From Jiulongibacter sp966250325 (lineage in GTDB: Bacteria > Bacteroidota > Bacteroidia > Cytophagales > Spirosomataceae): DNA of 64,000 nucleotides. The translations under genes and the position numbers were made by a program. Within the stretch, counting starts at the first letter, position 1. Each line of letters starts with the position of its first letter. Shown in pieces: positions 15,962 to 24,598 of this stretch. Under the pieces are notes generated by a model. That model did not search any database. It saw only the letters and a program-made list of their open reading frames with translations, and was not told where the DNA came from. The DNA lies in NCBI GenBank assembly GCA_966250325.1, contig CBINGY010000009.1:1-64000 (forward strand), written 5' to 3'.

Positions 15962-16027
15962 CCGCAGAGACTCTGGCCATGTGGATGCATGAGGGAGTCG
16001 GCAGAGTCCCTTACGGAGACTCTGCTT
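15962..16027. repeat. Inverted REP copy downstream of the RAYT gene
   Basis: GCAGAGTCCC-TTAC-GGAGACTCTGC at 16000-16025 is the reverse complement of the short-loop REP form seen upstream. A second partial copy (GCAGAGACTCTGG) starts at 15964. The RAYT gene is thus bracketed by REPs in opposite orientation. Confidence 0.8.
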
Positions 16028-16041
16028 GGGGAAATTCAAAC

Positions 16042-17310
16042 TTACGTCTTCCGCTTCTTCTTATTGGCAGAAGGAAACAGCACATTATTGAGGATGAGCC
16101 GGTAACCGGGGGAATTGGGGAACAGACTGAGATCGGTGGGAATGCGGTGAAAACCCCGGCGGCCCTCTGGGTCATGGCCTCCGTAAAAAGCGAATTGACC
16201 ATACTGCAACTCCCCGTAAATATAACGGTCGGTACTCTGGCTTTTGCCCATCACCAGCACATTGGGCTTCACGGTTTCACGACTAAACGCGGTGGTCTGC
16301 CCAATAAACTCTCTGATTTCGCTTTGATGATTCTGCGTGAGCAAGGCGGGTATCACATCCCATTTGGCCGAAAACTCAAATAAATGAAAGTACGACACCG
16401 TTTCATCTCCCCAGCCATCGCCAAAACCCGAATTGATCGTTGAAAACGAATGCCTTCCTCTGAAGCCCAGCTCGTTATCCTGAAAGGTTTCTTCCACACT
16501 GAAATTCCCGAAGGCCAGGGTACGGGAGTAATCCAGTTTTTTGTCAATGCCGGCATCTACCGGGTCGCCATCCCAGTAGGCAGGCACAATATCGAGACCT
16601 TCGGCGGCCAGAGCCACATCGAGACTTTCGGCTCCCGAGCACATGGCAAACAGGTAACCTCCACCGGCACAGAAGGCACGTATACGTCGGGCAATCTCTA
16701 ACTTGAGATCGGAGACTTTCCTGAAATTAAACTGCGTGGCAATCTGCTGCTGAAGCTGCACATCTTCCCGGGTGATGCGTCTCAGGTTTTTGCCATATTG
16801 CCCGGTAAAATCTTCGTGATGGAGATGTAGCCAATCATACAAAGCCAGTTCCTGATGCATAATCTCTTCATCGTAAACCAGCGTATAGGGGATTTCGGCA
16901 TAGTCAAGTACCAGCATCACGGCATCGGTATCTTCGTAATCTGCCGTACTGATTTTTTTAGGAGAGTACACCGCTATTCGGGCCGCTTTATTGAGCGGAA
17001 TCACATCCATATTCACGTCGGGGTGTCTCAGCTTATTTTCCAGTAAACCGGCCTCTGCCTCAGAAATCACCCGAAAACTCACCCGCCGTAGCTGACATTC
17101 GGTTACCAGATCTGCCGAATAATCCATCAGAAAGCTGCCGCCCTCGTAATTGACCAGCCATTTCACTTCGCGGTCACGAAGTAATTCCCAGTAGGCTACC
17201 CCGTAGGCCTTCAGATGGTCAGTCTGTAGCTCTCCCATTGTTACAAAGACCCTGTTGGCTTTGACCTGCAAGGCGGGAAGCAGACATAGAAGTACAAATA
17301 AAGTCTTCAT
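16042..17310 (-). CDS. Secreted glutamine-amidotransferase-like protein (often labelled 'asparagine synthetase B' in Bacteroidota)
   Basis: A 422-residue protein with signal peptide MKTLFVLLCLLPALQVKA. It belongs to a Bacteroidota family that starts with a segment like MGELQTDHLKAYGVAYW followed by VKWLVNYEGGSF. At residues 215-230, GGGYLFAMCSGAESLD has the nucleophile-elbow shape of class I glutamine amidotransferase-like folds, with Cys224 as candidate nucleophile; GGHDPEG near the C terminus could provide the histidine. There is no asparagine-synthase (ATP pyrophosphatase) domain, so I do not support the common 'asparagine synthetase B' name. Export argues for a periplasmic peptide or sugar-binding role. 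The 3' end abuts the REP copy. No operon partner is seen on this strand. Confidence 0.7.
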   Translation of the reverse strand: MKTLFVLLCLLPALQVKANRVFVTMGELQTDHLKAYGVAYWELLRDREVKWLVNYEGGSFLMDYSADLVTECQLRRVSFRVISEAEAGLLENKLRHPDVNMDVIPLNKAARIAVYSPKKISTADYEDTDAVMLVLDYAEIPYTLVYDEEIMHQELALYDWLHLHHEDFTGQYGKNLRRITREDVQLQQQIATQFNFRKVSDLKLEIARRIRAFCAGGGYLFAMCSGAESLDVALAAEGLDIVPAYWDGDPVDAGIDKKLDYSRTLAFGNFSVEETFQDNELGFRGRHSFSTINSGFGDGWGDETVSYFHLFEFSAKWDVIPALLTQNHQSEIREFIGQTTAFSRETVKPNVLVMGKSQSTDRYIYGELQYGQFAFYGGHDPEGRRGFHRIPTDLSLFPNSPGYRLILNNVLFPSANKKKRKT

Positions 17311-17477
17311 TTCCAGCTAGATTTGAAAAAAGTTAAGGATAATTAACTGGTACGCCTATTTTTTTCGACGAATGCAATTAAAAATCTCTTCTTCAGGCTC
17401 TTTTCCAAAGACGAGTACCGGAGAATCGTACAGGTGAAATCACTTTTATGAGAGTTCGCATTCTTGTTTGAAAAAGC

Positions 17478-17507
17478 TTCATCTCTCCACCGATTTTCTT
17501 AGCTTTG
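17478..17507 (+). promoter_or_regulatory. Promoter of the haloperoxidase-like lipoprotein gene
   Basis: TTC at 17478-17480 (consensus TTG), a 19-base spacer, and TAGCTTTG at 17500-17507, an exact -7 box, 26 bases before ATG 17534. It lies inside the longer possible reading frame from TTG 17468, which argues against that start. Confidence 0.5.
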
Positions 17508-17533
17508 ACCCTGTTTTAAATTTCTTTAACCCA

Positions 17534-18916
17534 ATGAAAAAGCATTTTAATGCAATTGGCGGATTCGCCTCCCTCATGCTTATTGCCTTTATTTTCAGCT
17601 CATGTAGCAGAAAAACTCCGGAAGAATACGGCACAATCACCAATAACCCGGTCTATTACCACGATGCGGTGAATCAGATCACAGAGGTAATCATTCACGA
17701 CATATTTTCGCCCCCGGTGGCCAGTAGAATCTATTCCTATGCCACTTTGGCCGGCTATGAAGCCCTCATACCCATGGACTCCAGCTATGTGAGCATGGCA
17801 GGACAGTATATTGGTCTTACAGAAGGCCCAAAACCCGAGGCAGGTGAAGAATATTGTTTTCCGCTGGCGAGTATTCATGCCATGCTGAAAGTAGCCCGCA
17901 GCCAGACCTTCACCGTGGAGAAATACGACGATTTTGAAAACGGTGTTTACCAGACGTTTAAGGATGCCGGTGTACCCTCTGATGTATATGACCGCTCCAT
18001 GGAATTTGGAGATGCGGTGGCAGAGCATGTGATCACCTATGCCAAAGGCGATAATTATGCCCAAACCCGCGGCCTGCGATACACCGTAAAAAATGAGCCG
18101 GGTTTCTGGGTTCCTACCCCTCCGCAATATGCAGACGCCATGGAGCCTTACTGGCACACCATTCGATTATCCGTTCTGGATTCTGTCAATCAGTTTCCAG
18201 CTCCCCCCTGCCCAACTTACACGCTGGATAAAAACAGTGCCTTCTGGAAAGAAGTGGAGGAAGTGTACAAAATTCACAGCACGCTTACCGAAGAGCAAAA
18301 AGAAGCCGCCTGGTTCTGGGACGACAACGCCTTTGTGATGAATGTGCAGGGCCATGTGATGTTTGCCAATAAAAAAATGACACCGGGCGGCCACTGGCTG
18401 GCAATCGCGGGTACCGTACTTAAAAAGGAAAATAAGAACCTGCTGGAATCGGCAGAAACTTACCTCCTCACCTCCGCAGCACTTCATGATGGGTTTATCA
18501 CGTGCTGGAACGAGAAATACAAAACAGAGAAGATTCGTCCCGAGACGATGATCAATGCAGAGATGGATGCAGACGCCACCCCGTTTTTACAAACGCCCCC
18601 TTTCCCTGAATACACCAGTGGTCACAGCACCATTTCCGCAGCTTCCGCTGAGATTCTCACTGGTCTGCTGGGGGATAACGTTGCTTTCGTAGATTCAACC
18701 GAGCTGGAATACGGGCATGGAGTTCGGACCTTCCCTTCGTTCCGCGAGGCAGCCACCGACTGCTCCTACAGCCGCATGTATGGCGGAATCCATTACCGTT
18801 CGGGAGTGGAAGAAGGCCAGAAATGTGGCATAAAAATAGGTCAGCATATTTTCAACACCGTAAAAACCAGAAAAGGCCAAAACAGAAATCTGGGGATGGC
18901 TGAATCTGTTGACTGA
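17534..18916 (+). CDS. Vanadium-dependent haloperoxidase / PAP2-type phosphoesterase lipoprotein
   Basis: A 460-residue secreted lipoprotein. The signal ends in a lipobox (LMLIAFIFSSC), so it is anchored by an acylated cysteine. The vanadate/phosphate-binding residues are complete: KIRP with Arg335-Pro336, TSGHS with Ser362-Gly363-His364, and SRMYGGIHY with Arg414 and the catalytic His420. The chloroperoxidase family and PAP2 phosphatases share this site, so the protein either oxidises halides with H2O2 or hydrolyses phosphoesters; the overall length and GGIHYRSG motif fit the bacterial vanadium-haloperoxidase-like group. Start ATG 17534 is set by the lipobox and the promoter. A strong bidirectional terminator follows. 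Confidence 0.86.
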   Translation: MKKHFNAIGGFASLMLIAFIFSSCSRKTPEEYGTITNNPVYYHDAVNQITEVIIHDIFSPPVASRIYSYATLAGYEALIPMDSSYVSMAGQYIGLTEGPKPEAGEEYCFPLASIHAMLKVARSQTFTVEKYDDFENGVYQTFKDAGVPSDVYDRSMEFGDAVAEHVITYAKGDNYAQTRGLRYTVKNEPGFWVPTPPQYADAMEPYWHTIRLSVLDSVNQFPAPPCPTYTLDKNSAFWKEVEEVYKIHSTLTEEQKEAAWFWDDNAFVMNVQGHVMFANKKMTPGGHWLAIAGTVLKKENKNLLESAETYLLTSAALHDGFITCWNEKYKTEKIRPETMINAEMDADATPFLQTPPFPEYTSGHSTISAASAEILTGLLGDNVAFVDSTELEYGHGVRTFPSFREAATDCSYSRMYGGIHYRSGVEEGQKCGIKIGQHIFNTVKTRKGQNRNLGMAESVD

Positions 18917-18941
18917 GAAAGTCTATGATCGTCTTTAACCG

Positions 18942-18970
18942 AAAATCCCCGGTCAGAAACCGGGGATTTT
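18942..18970. terminator. Bidirectional terminator
   Basis: A perfect 12-bp stem AAAATCCCCGGT / ACCGGGGATTTT with a five-base loop, between convergent genes. The A and T tracts are part of the stem and serve both strands. Confidence 0.88.
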
Positions 18971-18992
18971 GTGTAGATACCAGCTGGTAAGG

Positions 18993-19835
18993 TTAAATCA
19001 ATTTCCTCTCTCTGGAATAAACGAGCATGAGGATTACCGGAATCACATAATCCCCCATACGTTCTATGGTTTCCAGAATGTCAATGGGTTTTCCTGCAAA
19101 AGGAAAGATAAGTTCAGTGCTTAATTTCCAAACCAGAATAAAGATCAACAGGCCCGTAAGTCGCGGCCATAGAAGCACAAGCAAGCCCAAACCTATTTCA
19201 AAAAGCCCGAATAACTGCAACTGGGAAAGGGTTATATCAAAGCCCAGATAATTGAGATGCGTATGAATGAGCGGACTCATCTTAAACAACGCCAGACTGC
19301 CATGCCCTGCCAGCAAACTGAAAAGACTTAAACGCAGAATGAGCTCAAAAGTCCGTAAAGAAGGAGCTGAAACGGACGAGAGCGGTCTCAATATCTCAAA
19401 CCAGTCTTCCTTTTTACGAGGCATGCCATAGAGTGCAAGAAATGCGATGGGCACGCCGTAGTTGCCGGCCCGCTCAAAAAACTCCGACATCCCCATACCG
19501 GCGGATGGCCGCAGCAAAGCCGTAAAGAGGGTCCAGAAAGCCGCCCAGATAAGCAGCGGTCTGTTGGGAAAAAGAAAGACCAGAATCCCCACCAGGATAT
19601 CCATTACACCAATAATCGGCATAAAAGAGAAAGCGGTTTGGGCATTAATGAAATACACCTCAAAGAAAGGAAGCCAGCCGGTTTTAGTGATGATTCCCCA
19701 GGAGCCATGCCCCACAAAACAACCCAAAACACCAAAACGGAGCCAGAAAAAGAGTTTTTCCTCAAATGAAAGACTCGAAGAAAAGGGATTTGCCCATACC
19801 ATCGATCCTGAGTTTTCTGCAGTTAGCTTATTCAC
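18993..19835 (-). CDS. Internally duplicated DoxX-like membrane protein
   Basis: A 280-residue integral membrane protein with about eight helices. The two halves are clearly related. GHGSWGI, IGVMDILVGILVFLFPNRP and FFERAGNYGVPIAFLALYG in the first half align with GHGSLAL, FEIGLGLLVLLWPRLTG and TIERMGDYVIPVILMLVYS in the second. Each half is a four-helix unit of the DoxX/DoxD size, so a single-unit gene was duplicated and fused. Function is unknown; DoxX-like proteins are linked to redox or quinone chemistry only loosely. The start is GTG 19835; an internal ATG 33 bases downstream (MVWANPF) is possible. Convergent with the haloperoxidase-like gene. Confidence 0.72.
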   Translation of the reverse strand: MNKLTAENSGSMVWANPFSSSLSFEEKLFFWLRFGVLGCFVGHGSWGIITKTGWLPFFEVYFINAQTAFSFMPIIGVMDILVGILVFLFPNRPLLIWAAFWTLFTALLRPSAGMGMSEFFERAGNYGVPIAFLALYGMPRKKEDWFEILRPLSSVSAPSLRTFELILRLSLFSLLAGHGSLALFKMSPLIHTHLNYLGFDITLSQLQLFGLFEIGLGLLVLLWPRLTGLLIFILVWKLSTELIFPFAGKPIDILETIERMGDYVIPVILMLVYSRERKLI

Positions 19836-19950
19836 AATTTTCGGTTTCTATTACGGATGAACCCGTGTAAAACGCAGTTTAAAAATAAAGGAAAACAAGC
19901 TTTCGGACAAGTCATTTAACTGTTATCAATCACAAGTCCAGTTTCTGTAT

Positions 19951-20694
19951 TTAAAGTTGAGAATAACTGAGAGGTTTCAGAAATACGCGTTGAATATTTG
20001 AAACTGTATTTGCGTATTCGGGCAGATCTTTAATGGCTTTCCAGTCGGGATCTGCACTGAACTTCGCCCAGTTGGCATCCCGCTCCTCCATATCTTTAAA
20101 GGCCAGCAGGTAGGAGAGGCAAGGCATATCTGGTCCGGCAATACGCTCTCCGAAAAACACCGAATGAAGCCCGGTCTTTTCAAAAATGGCCAGCTCTCCT
20201 TCGTTAAACATCCGCACCTTTCTTGTTACAGCATCTTCTATATAGCCTTCATAGGTTCGCAGTTCAAATAACCCTGAGCCTGAAGCAGGTTTCATAAGTT
20301 TTGGCAGACCACTAAATGCAGTAAACAGGGAGGTGGTGTATCTGGTAAACGGCACTTTATCCGGAGAAACCGAACGGTAGGCGGCCGACTGTTCCTGGAA
20401 CAACTTATCTGACTCCAAAGAGCCGTGAACCTGCTCAAAATGTTCCATACCTTCATAGGGAAGCAGCAGATAAATTTTGCCGGGTTGTGAGAGACCATAT
20501 TCTTCAAAAACGCCCACATTAGTTACCCCGTATCGACTCAAAGCAGGCATCAGGGCATTTTTGAGGTAAGAATGAAGCGTTCCTACTGGTGCTCCTGATT
20601 TCAGCTCATAGGTACGAAGTTCATAAAAATCACGCTGGGCAAAAAGGCTCGTTGCTACAAGTAAAAGAATCAGAGAAAATAAACTATTTTTCAT
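19951..20694 (-). CDS. Secreted NIPSNAP-family protein (two NIPSNAP domains)
   Basis: A 247-residue protein with signal peptide MKNSLFSLILLLVATSLFAQ, then two ferredoxin-like NIPSNAP units. The first begins RDFYELRTYELKSGAPVGTL, the second GLFELRTYEGYIEDAVTRKV, each with the FELRTY signature. Bacterial NIPSNAP proteins are of unknown chemistry, and this one is exported. The frame is open 20 codons further upstream, but the signal peptide fixes the start at ATG 20694. Divergent from the small zinc-ribbon gene. Confidence 0.85.
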   Translation of the reverse strand: MKNSLFSLILLLVATSLFAQRDFYELRTYELKSGAPVGTLHSYLKNALMPALSRYGVTNVGVFEEYGLSQPGKIYLLLPYEGMEHFEQVHGSLESDKLFQEQSAAYRSVSPDKVPFTRYTTSLFTAFSGLPKLMKPASGSGLFELRTYEGYIEDAVTRKVRMFNEGELAIFEKTGLHSVFFGERIAGPDMPCLSYLLAFKDMEERDANWAKFSADPDWKAIKDLPEYANTVSNIQRVFLKPLSYSQL

Positions 20695-20805
20695 CAACAG
20701 GTAGTTTTTTGAGTTCAAATCTACCGTTTTTGAGACGACCGAAGGAATTTTCACCGATGATTTTGATCATACCGGTTGTTCATTACTTGCTTTCAGAATT
20801 CTTTC

Positions 20806-20813
20806 TATATTTG
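20806..20813 (+). promoter_or_regulatory. -7 box of the zinc-ribbon protein gene
   Basis: TATATTTG, exact match to TAnnTTTG, 25 bases before ATG 20839. A TTG occurs 16 bases upstream, short of the usual 19. Confidence 0.45.
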
Positions 20814-20838
20814 GGACGAGTACCACATAATCAGTCAC

Positions 20839-21210
20839 ATGGAAAGAGGATGCCCCGAATGCGGGAAACCAATATACGGTAGAGCAGACAAAAAATTCTG
20901 CTCGGATATGTGCCGTAACACCCATAACAACAAGCAAAATGCGGCATCTACCAGCCTTATACGAAATACAAACTACTCTCTGAAAAAGAACTACACCATC
21001 CTGGAAAACATTTGCCGGGATGATAAGGCCAAAACCACCCGATCATCGCTCCTCGAGAAAGGCTTTGACTTCAATCTGATAACGAGTATCCGTACCACCA
21101 AAAAAGGCAGCACGTACCATTTTGTGTATGATTATGGTTACCTGGAGCTCGACAATGATTTTTTCCTTGTGGTAAAAGATAACCGGGGCAGGGATCAGGA
21201 ACCTGGTTGA
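20839..21210 (+). CDS. Small zinc-ribbon protein (DUF2116-like N terminus)
   Basis: A 123-residue protein. The N terminus is a four-cysteine zinc site: C5-x2-C8 in CPECGKPIYGRADKK, then FCSDMCRNTHNN with the second pair. This CxxCG...GR-DKKFCSD-CR-xxNN pattern is well conserved in Bacteroidota hypothetical proteins. The rest is a basic helix region (LIRNTNYSLKKNYTILENI) and a beta-rich tail. The basic patch and zinc ribbon suggest a nucleic-acid contact, but no function is established. The start is placed at ATG 20839 because the -7 box lies just before it; an ATG at 20776 is upstream of that box. Confidence 0.75.
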   Translation: MERGCPECGKPIYGRADKKFCSDMCRNTHNNKQNAASTSLIRNTNYSLKKNYTILENICRDDKAKTTRSSLLEKGFDFNLITSIRTTKKGSTYHFVYDYGYLELDNDFFLVVKDNRGRDQEPG

Positions 21211-21343
21211 AATCGCAGGTACTATAATTTTAATACATTTCTAATCCCACAGGTTTGACTGTGAGGCTTTCATTTTCCTATTTTGTGGTTACCAGACACG
21301 TAACCAGGATTACACCTGTGCCTTTAAAAAAACCACTAAAAAC

Positions 21344-22993
21344 ATGACCAGCGTCTTCACAGAATCTTCGGAGAAAGTGAACCACAGAATGGCGTGGGTA
21401 GCAGCGGCTATACCGGTGTTCTATTATCTCTGGGTGGTTTGGCATAACACAGTCAATGTACCCTACTTTGACGATTTTTTCTGGGCCTATGACTTTGTGC
21501 ATGCGTATGAGAAAACCGGTAGCTGGTCAGAAAGAGCCACTCTCGTATTTGAACAACATAATCAGCACCGGATAGTCCCTTTCAAACTTCTTCTGGCCTT
21601 TCTTCATCATGCATTCGGTCATCTGGACTTTAAGTTGATCAGCCTTCTGGGCAATGTCTCGGTACTGGGTCTGGGAGTAGTCTTTGCCATTCTTATCCGT
21701 AAAATCGGACTAAGTGCCTGGTATTTCGTACCTGTCGCTTTCCTATGGTTTCAGTTTCAGTATTTTCACAACAGCATACTCAGTTACGGGATCCCCAATG
21801 TCTCGGTCATTTTCTTTGGTATTCTCTCTTTTTATTTTGCCGCCAGTCAAAGAAAAAAATACTACGTAGCCCTTTCCTTGTTTTTTGGCTCGCTAGCCAT
21901 GTTCAGCAACGGAAATGGCCTGCTGGTTTTGCCCATCACCGCTTTGATCTTTCTGTCTGTTAAACAATGGAAAACCTTTGGGCTGGTCTATGCCCTTTTT
22001 GTCCTGCTTCTGGGTCTGTACTTTCTGAATTTCAGAATGGACTACTCAGAGGTGCAGATTAATTTCTACGCCTTTCAGTATTTCGTAAATTTTTTGGGGG
22101 CCACACTCAATGCACAGAACAGCACACTTGCCTTTGTATTCACCCTACTCCTGCTCATTTTTAATCTACACTGGCTCGTGAGCAGCAGAAATGATAACCG
22201 GTTTGCTTTTTTACTACTCAAGGGCATCCTGCTTTTTGTTTTGGGCACGGCAGCCATGACAGCTCTGGTGCGTGCTATCCATCATATTGACATTCCTTCC
22301 TGGTATAAAAACTACTCCACGTTGTTTCTAATGCTTTCCCTTATTATCCTCTATATCAGAGCAAAGGAACGAAGAAGAGTACTTTTGGCGGCGTATCCTG
22401 TCTCCATTCTCTTCTGGGCGGTATCCAATTACCTGTACCGGCCCAGTATCGAGGAGCTCAGCTCCAGTCTGCAGGCAGATCTCTATAACTTTAAGAATAA
22501 CGGCTACTGGACGTTTCTGCCGGCACAGATTGGTCTGGAGAATTATGAAAACTACAATGATCTGAGTCGCTCACTCCATGAAAAAGAACTCTACCGGCCT
22601 CATAGCAGGCTTGCCCCTTCTCTGCATCATGGCATTTCGCCTCAAAAACTGGAAAGTCTGGAATTGGTCAGAGAAGAACAGACAGATCGAACACACGTAA
22701 GACTCAAAAGCTCTGAAGTGAATGAAAGTAGCAAACCGTCGGAAAAATATGGTGTGTTGCGAAGCGAAAATACGGGTCGTACTTATTTTTTTGGAGTGAA
22801 GGAGATTGCGGTCAATCCTTTGAAAAAGATCCGAAATTCACCTGAAACCTATCTAACCTATACGATTGACAGCCGCTATTTCACCTCGGCTCTGCCGGAA
22901 GATCACTACAAGCCGGGACTGGTTATTTTTAACAAAAAGGGGGATGCAAAATGGTTTCTGGCAGATACCCTACATTATGTGGCTAACTGGTAG
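21344..22993 (+). CDS. Large polytopic membrane protein, possibly GT-C glycosyltransferase-like
   Basis: A 549-residue protein with about ten to eleven membrane helices over residues 15-375, followed by a 170-residue soluble tail. The first periplasmic loop starts with the acidic motif VPYFDDFFWAYDF. GT-C transferases carry a catalytic acidic pair in exactly this loop, which suggests a lipid-linked sugar transferase, but no family signature is decisive. Another patch of note is AMFSNGNGLLVLP. I do not recognise a named family. It overlaps the convergent DUF4126 gene by 11 bp at the 3' end. No obvious operon partner. Confidence 0.6.
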   Translation: MTSVFTESSEKVNHRMAWVAAAIPVFYYLWVVWHNTVNVPYFDDFFWAYDFVHAYEKTGSWSERATLVFEQHNQHRIVPFKLLLAFLHHAFGHLDFKLISLLGNVSVLGLGVVFAILIRKIGLSAWYFVPVAFLWFQFQYFHNSILSYGIPNVSVIFFGILSFYFAASQRKKYYVALSLFFGSLAMFSNGNGLLVLPITALIFLSVKQWKTFGLVYALFVLLLGLYFLNFRMDYSEVQINFYAFQYFVNFLGATLNAQNSTLAFVFTLLLLIFNLHWLVSSRNDNRFAFLLLKGILLFVLGTAAMTALVRAIHHIDIPSWYKNYSTLFLMLSLIILYIRAKERRRVLLAAYPVSILFWAVSNYLYRPSIEELSSSLQADLYNFKNNGYWTFLPAQIGLENYENYNDLSRSLHEKELYRPHSRLAPSLHHGISPQKLESLELVREEQTDRTHVRLKSSEVNESSKPSEKYGVLRSENTGRTYFFGVKEIAVNPLKKIRNSPETYLTYTIDSRYFTSALPEDHYKPGLVIFNKKGDAKWFLADTLHYVANW

Positions 22994-23573
22994 CACCAGT
23001 TTTACTACGTCTGTATAGGCGTCTCCAGATAAGAAACACAAAATAAAGGATAATAGCACCGATAAAAACCGGCAAAACCACGGCAAAAAGAGAGATAAAA
23101 ACAGAAATACCATTTTCTACCGAAGTAAGAATATTGTTTCCCAGACCACCGGTAAACTTGGTGCTCCCAAGCCGCAGCAGAGAAGTTCCGGCCTGAAACG
23201 TACCTGCCACACTACCACCGGCTACCAGCCCGAGACCCCATTGCACGAGAGGGTCATTTATCTGCAAAAAAGAAGTGGTGAGTAAGGTACCGGCCACTAC
23301 AGCGGCAGGTGTTGCCAGGGTATCCAGAAAATTATCCAGTATCGGCACGTAATAGGCCGCCAGTTCAAAAATTACAGCGATTACCAGCACGATGGTGGCC
23401 GGTGTGCCTGCCATCCAGGCCATATTATCTGCCAGCCCGATCACCCCGAATTTACCGGCGAGATTTGCCACCAGCAAAGGCACAAAAATACGGAAGCCCG
23501 AAGCGGCACTCAGAGCTATTCCCAGCATTAGCGGAGGGAAAAACCGGGATATTTCTGTAAAAGAGTAATCCAA
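22983..23573 (-). CDS. DUF4126 family membrane protein
   Basis: A 196-residue membrane protein with the family opening LMLGIALSAASGFRIFVPLL, then several hydrophobic helices and FELAAYYVPILDNFLDTLATPAA. Function unknown. The longest form starts at TTG 23573; an in-frame ATG at 23528 directly precedes the conserved region and is an alternative. It lies 11 bp after yicC on the same strand, probably co-transcribed, and its 3' end overlaps the convergent membrane-protein gene. Confidence 0.85.
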   Translation of the reverse strand: MDYSFTEISRFFPPLMLGIALSAASGFRIFVPLLVANLAGKFGVIGLADNMAWMAGTPATIVLVIAVIFELAAYYVPILDNFLDTLATPAAVVAGTLLTTSFLQINDPLVQWGLGLVAGGSVAGTFQAGTSLLRLGSTKFTGGLGNNILTSVENGISVFISLFAVVLPVFIGAIILYFVFLIWRRLYRRSKTGATS

Positions 23574-23584
23574 ACTGAGCTATT

Positions 23585-24469
23585 TTAAACGATGTTCATT
23601 GTCTGTTCTTTGATCTTCTCCAATTCGTCTTTCATCTGTACCACCATTCGTTGAATCTCGGCATCATTGGCTTTTGAACCAATGGTGTTTATTTCCCGAC
23701 CTATTTCCTGCGAGATAAAGTTCAGTCGCTTACCGTTATCCACTTTGTCTAATTCTTTGATAAAGTAATCCAGGTGATTCTTTAAACGCACTTTTTCTTC
23801 TGAGATGTCAAATTTTTCAACGTAATAAATCAATTCCTGTTCAAACCGATCCTTGTTAAAGTTCTCATTTTGAATCCAGTCAGAAACTGCTTTCTCAAGA
23901 CGTTCCCGAATGACAGGAATGCGTTTTGGGTCCTGCTCAGCCACTTTCTGCAGCAGCTCGTCAATTTTTTCGATGTATTCGATAAACTTGCGTTTGGTGG
24001 CCTCGCCCTCCTGCCTCCTGAATTCGATACATTTATCAATGGCCTTTTGCACGGTGCCTGCTATCAGACTCCACTCCTCCTCGGCTTCGGCTTCATCAAG
24101 TGAGTCGGTAAAAAAGGCATTGGGCATCATGGTGGCCATTCTGAGTACCTCAGTAGGCTTACCTTCAAAGCCCAGCTCAGCGGCAGTTTCCATTAAGTCT
24201 TTGAAATAAGCCTTCACCACCGGTCTGTTAATGGCGGTTCCGGCAGATGAGGCGTCTTTGGGAACTACCGTTAAGCTCAGTTCCACTTTTCCTCGGCCCA
24301 ATTCTTTGGACAGCAGATTTCTCAACTCCACCTCCTTATCGGAGTAGGTTTTGGGCATGCGGCAAAAAATATCCGTAAACTTAGAGTTCAGGGTCTTTAC
24401 ATCTGCCGTGATGGCGATTTTATCATTTTCAAAGGTAGCCGAGCCAAAGCCCGTCATGGATTGCAACAT
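23585..24469 (-). CDS. yicC: YicC/YloC family endoribonuclease
   Basis: A 294-residue protein with the family start MLQSMTGFGSA, which fixes the ATG at 24469 although the frame is open further upstream. The central region includes DVKTLNSKFTDIFCRMP, and the C-terminal DUF1732 segment reads KRLNFISQEIGREINTIGSKANDAE, the most conserved block of the family. YicC proteins are endoribonucleases implicated in small-RNA decay. Divergent from argS with 129 bp between the starts. Identification is secure. Confidence 0.95.
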   Translation of the reverse strand: MLQSMTGFGSATFENDKIAITADVKTLNSKFTDIFCRMPKTYSDKEVELRNLLSKELGRGKVELSLTVVPKDASSAGTAINRPVVKAYFKDLMETAAELGFEGKPTEVLRMATMMPNAFFTDSLDEAEAEEEWSLIAGTVQKAIDKCIEFRRQEGEATKRKFIEYIEKIDELLQKVAEQDPKRIPVIRERLEKAVSDWIQNENFNKDRFEQELIYYVEKFDISEEKVRLKNHLDYFIKELDKVDNGKRLNFISQEIGREINTIGSKANDAEIQRMVVQMKDELEKIKEQTMNIV

Positions 24470-24567
24470 AGGAGTTAAGATTAAATGTGGGGCACACAGC
24501 ATGGGTTTTACCTGCAGACCCGGCCAAAATTAGTCATTAAGGCAGAGAATACCTTTCCCAAATTACC

Positions 24568-24575
24568 TAATTTTG
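24568..24575 (+). promoter_or_regulatory. -7 box of argS
   Basis: TAATTTTG, exact TAnnTTTG match, 23 bases before ATG 24599. Confidence 0.45.
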
Positions 24576-24598
24576 CGGCCTCATACAGAAACCGTTTC

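Noticed and set aside
17468..17533. TTG start and 22-codon extension of the haloperoxidase-like lipoprotein
   Set aside because: The promoter lies inside the extension and the lipoprotein signal begins at ATG 17534.
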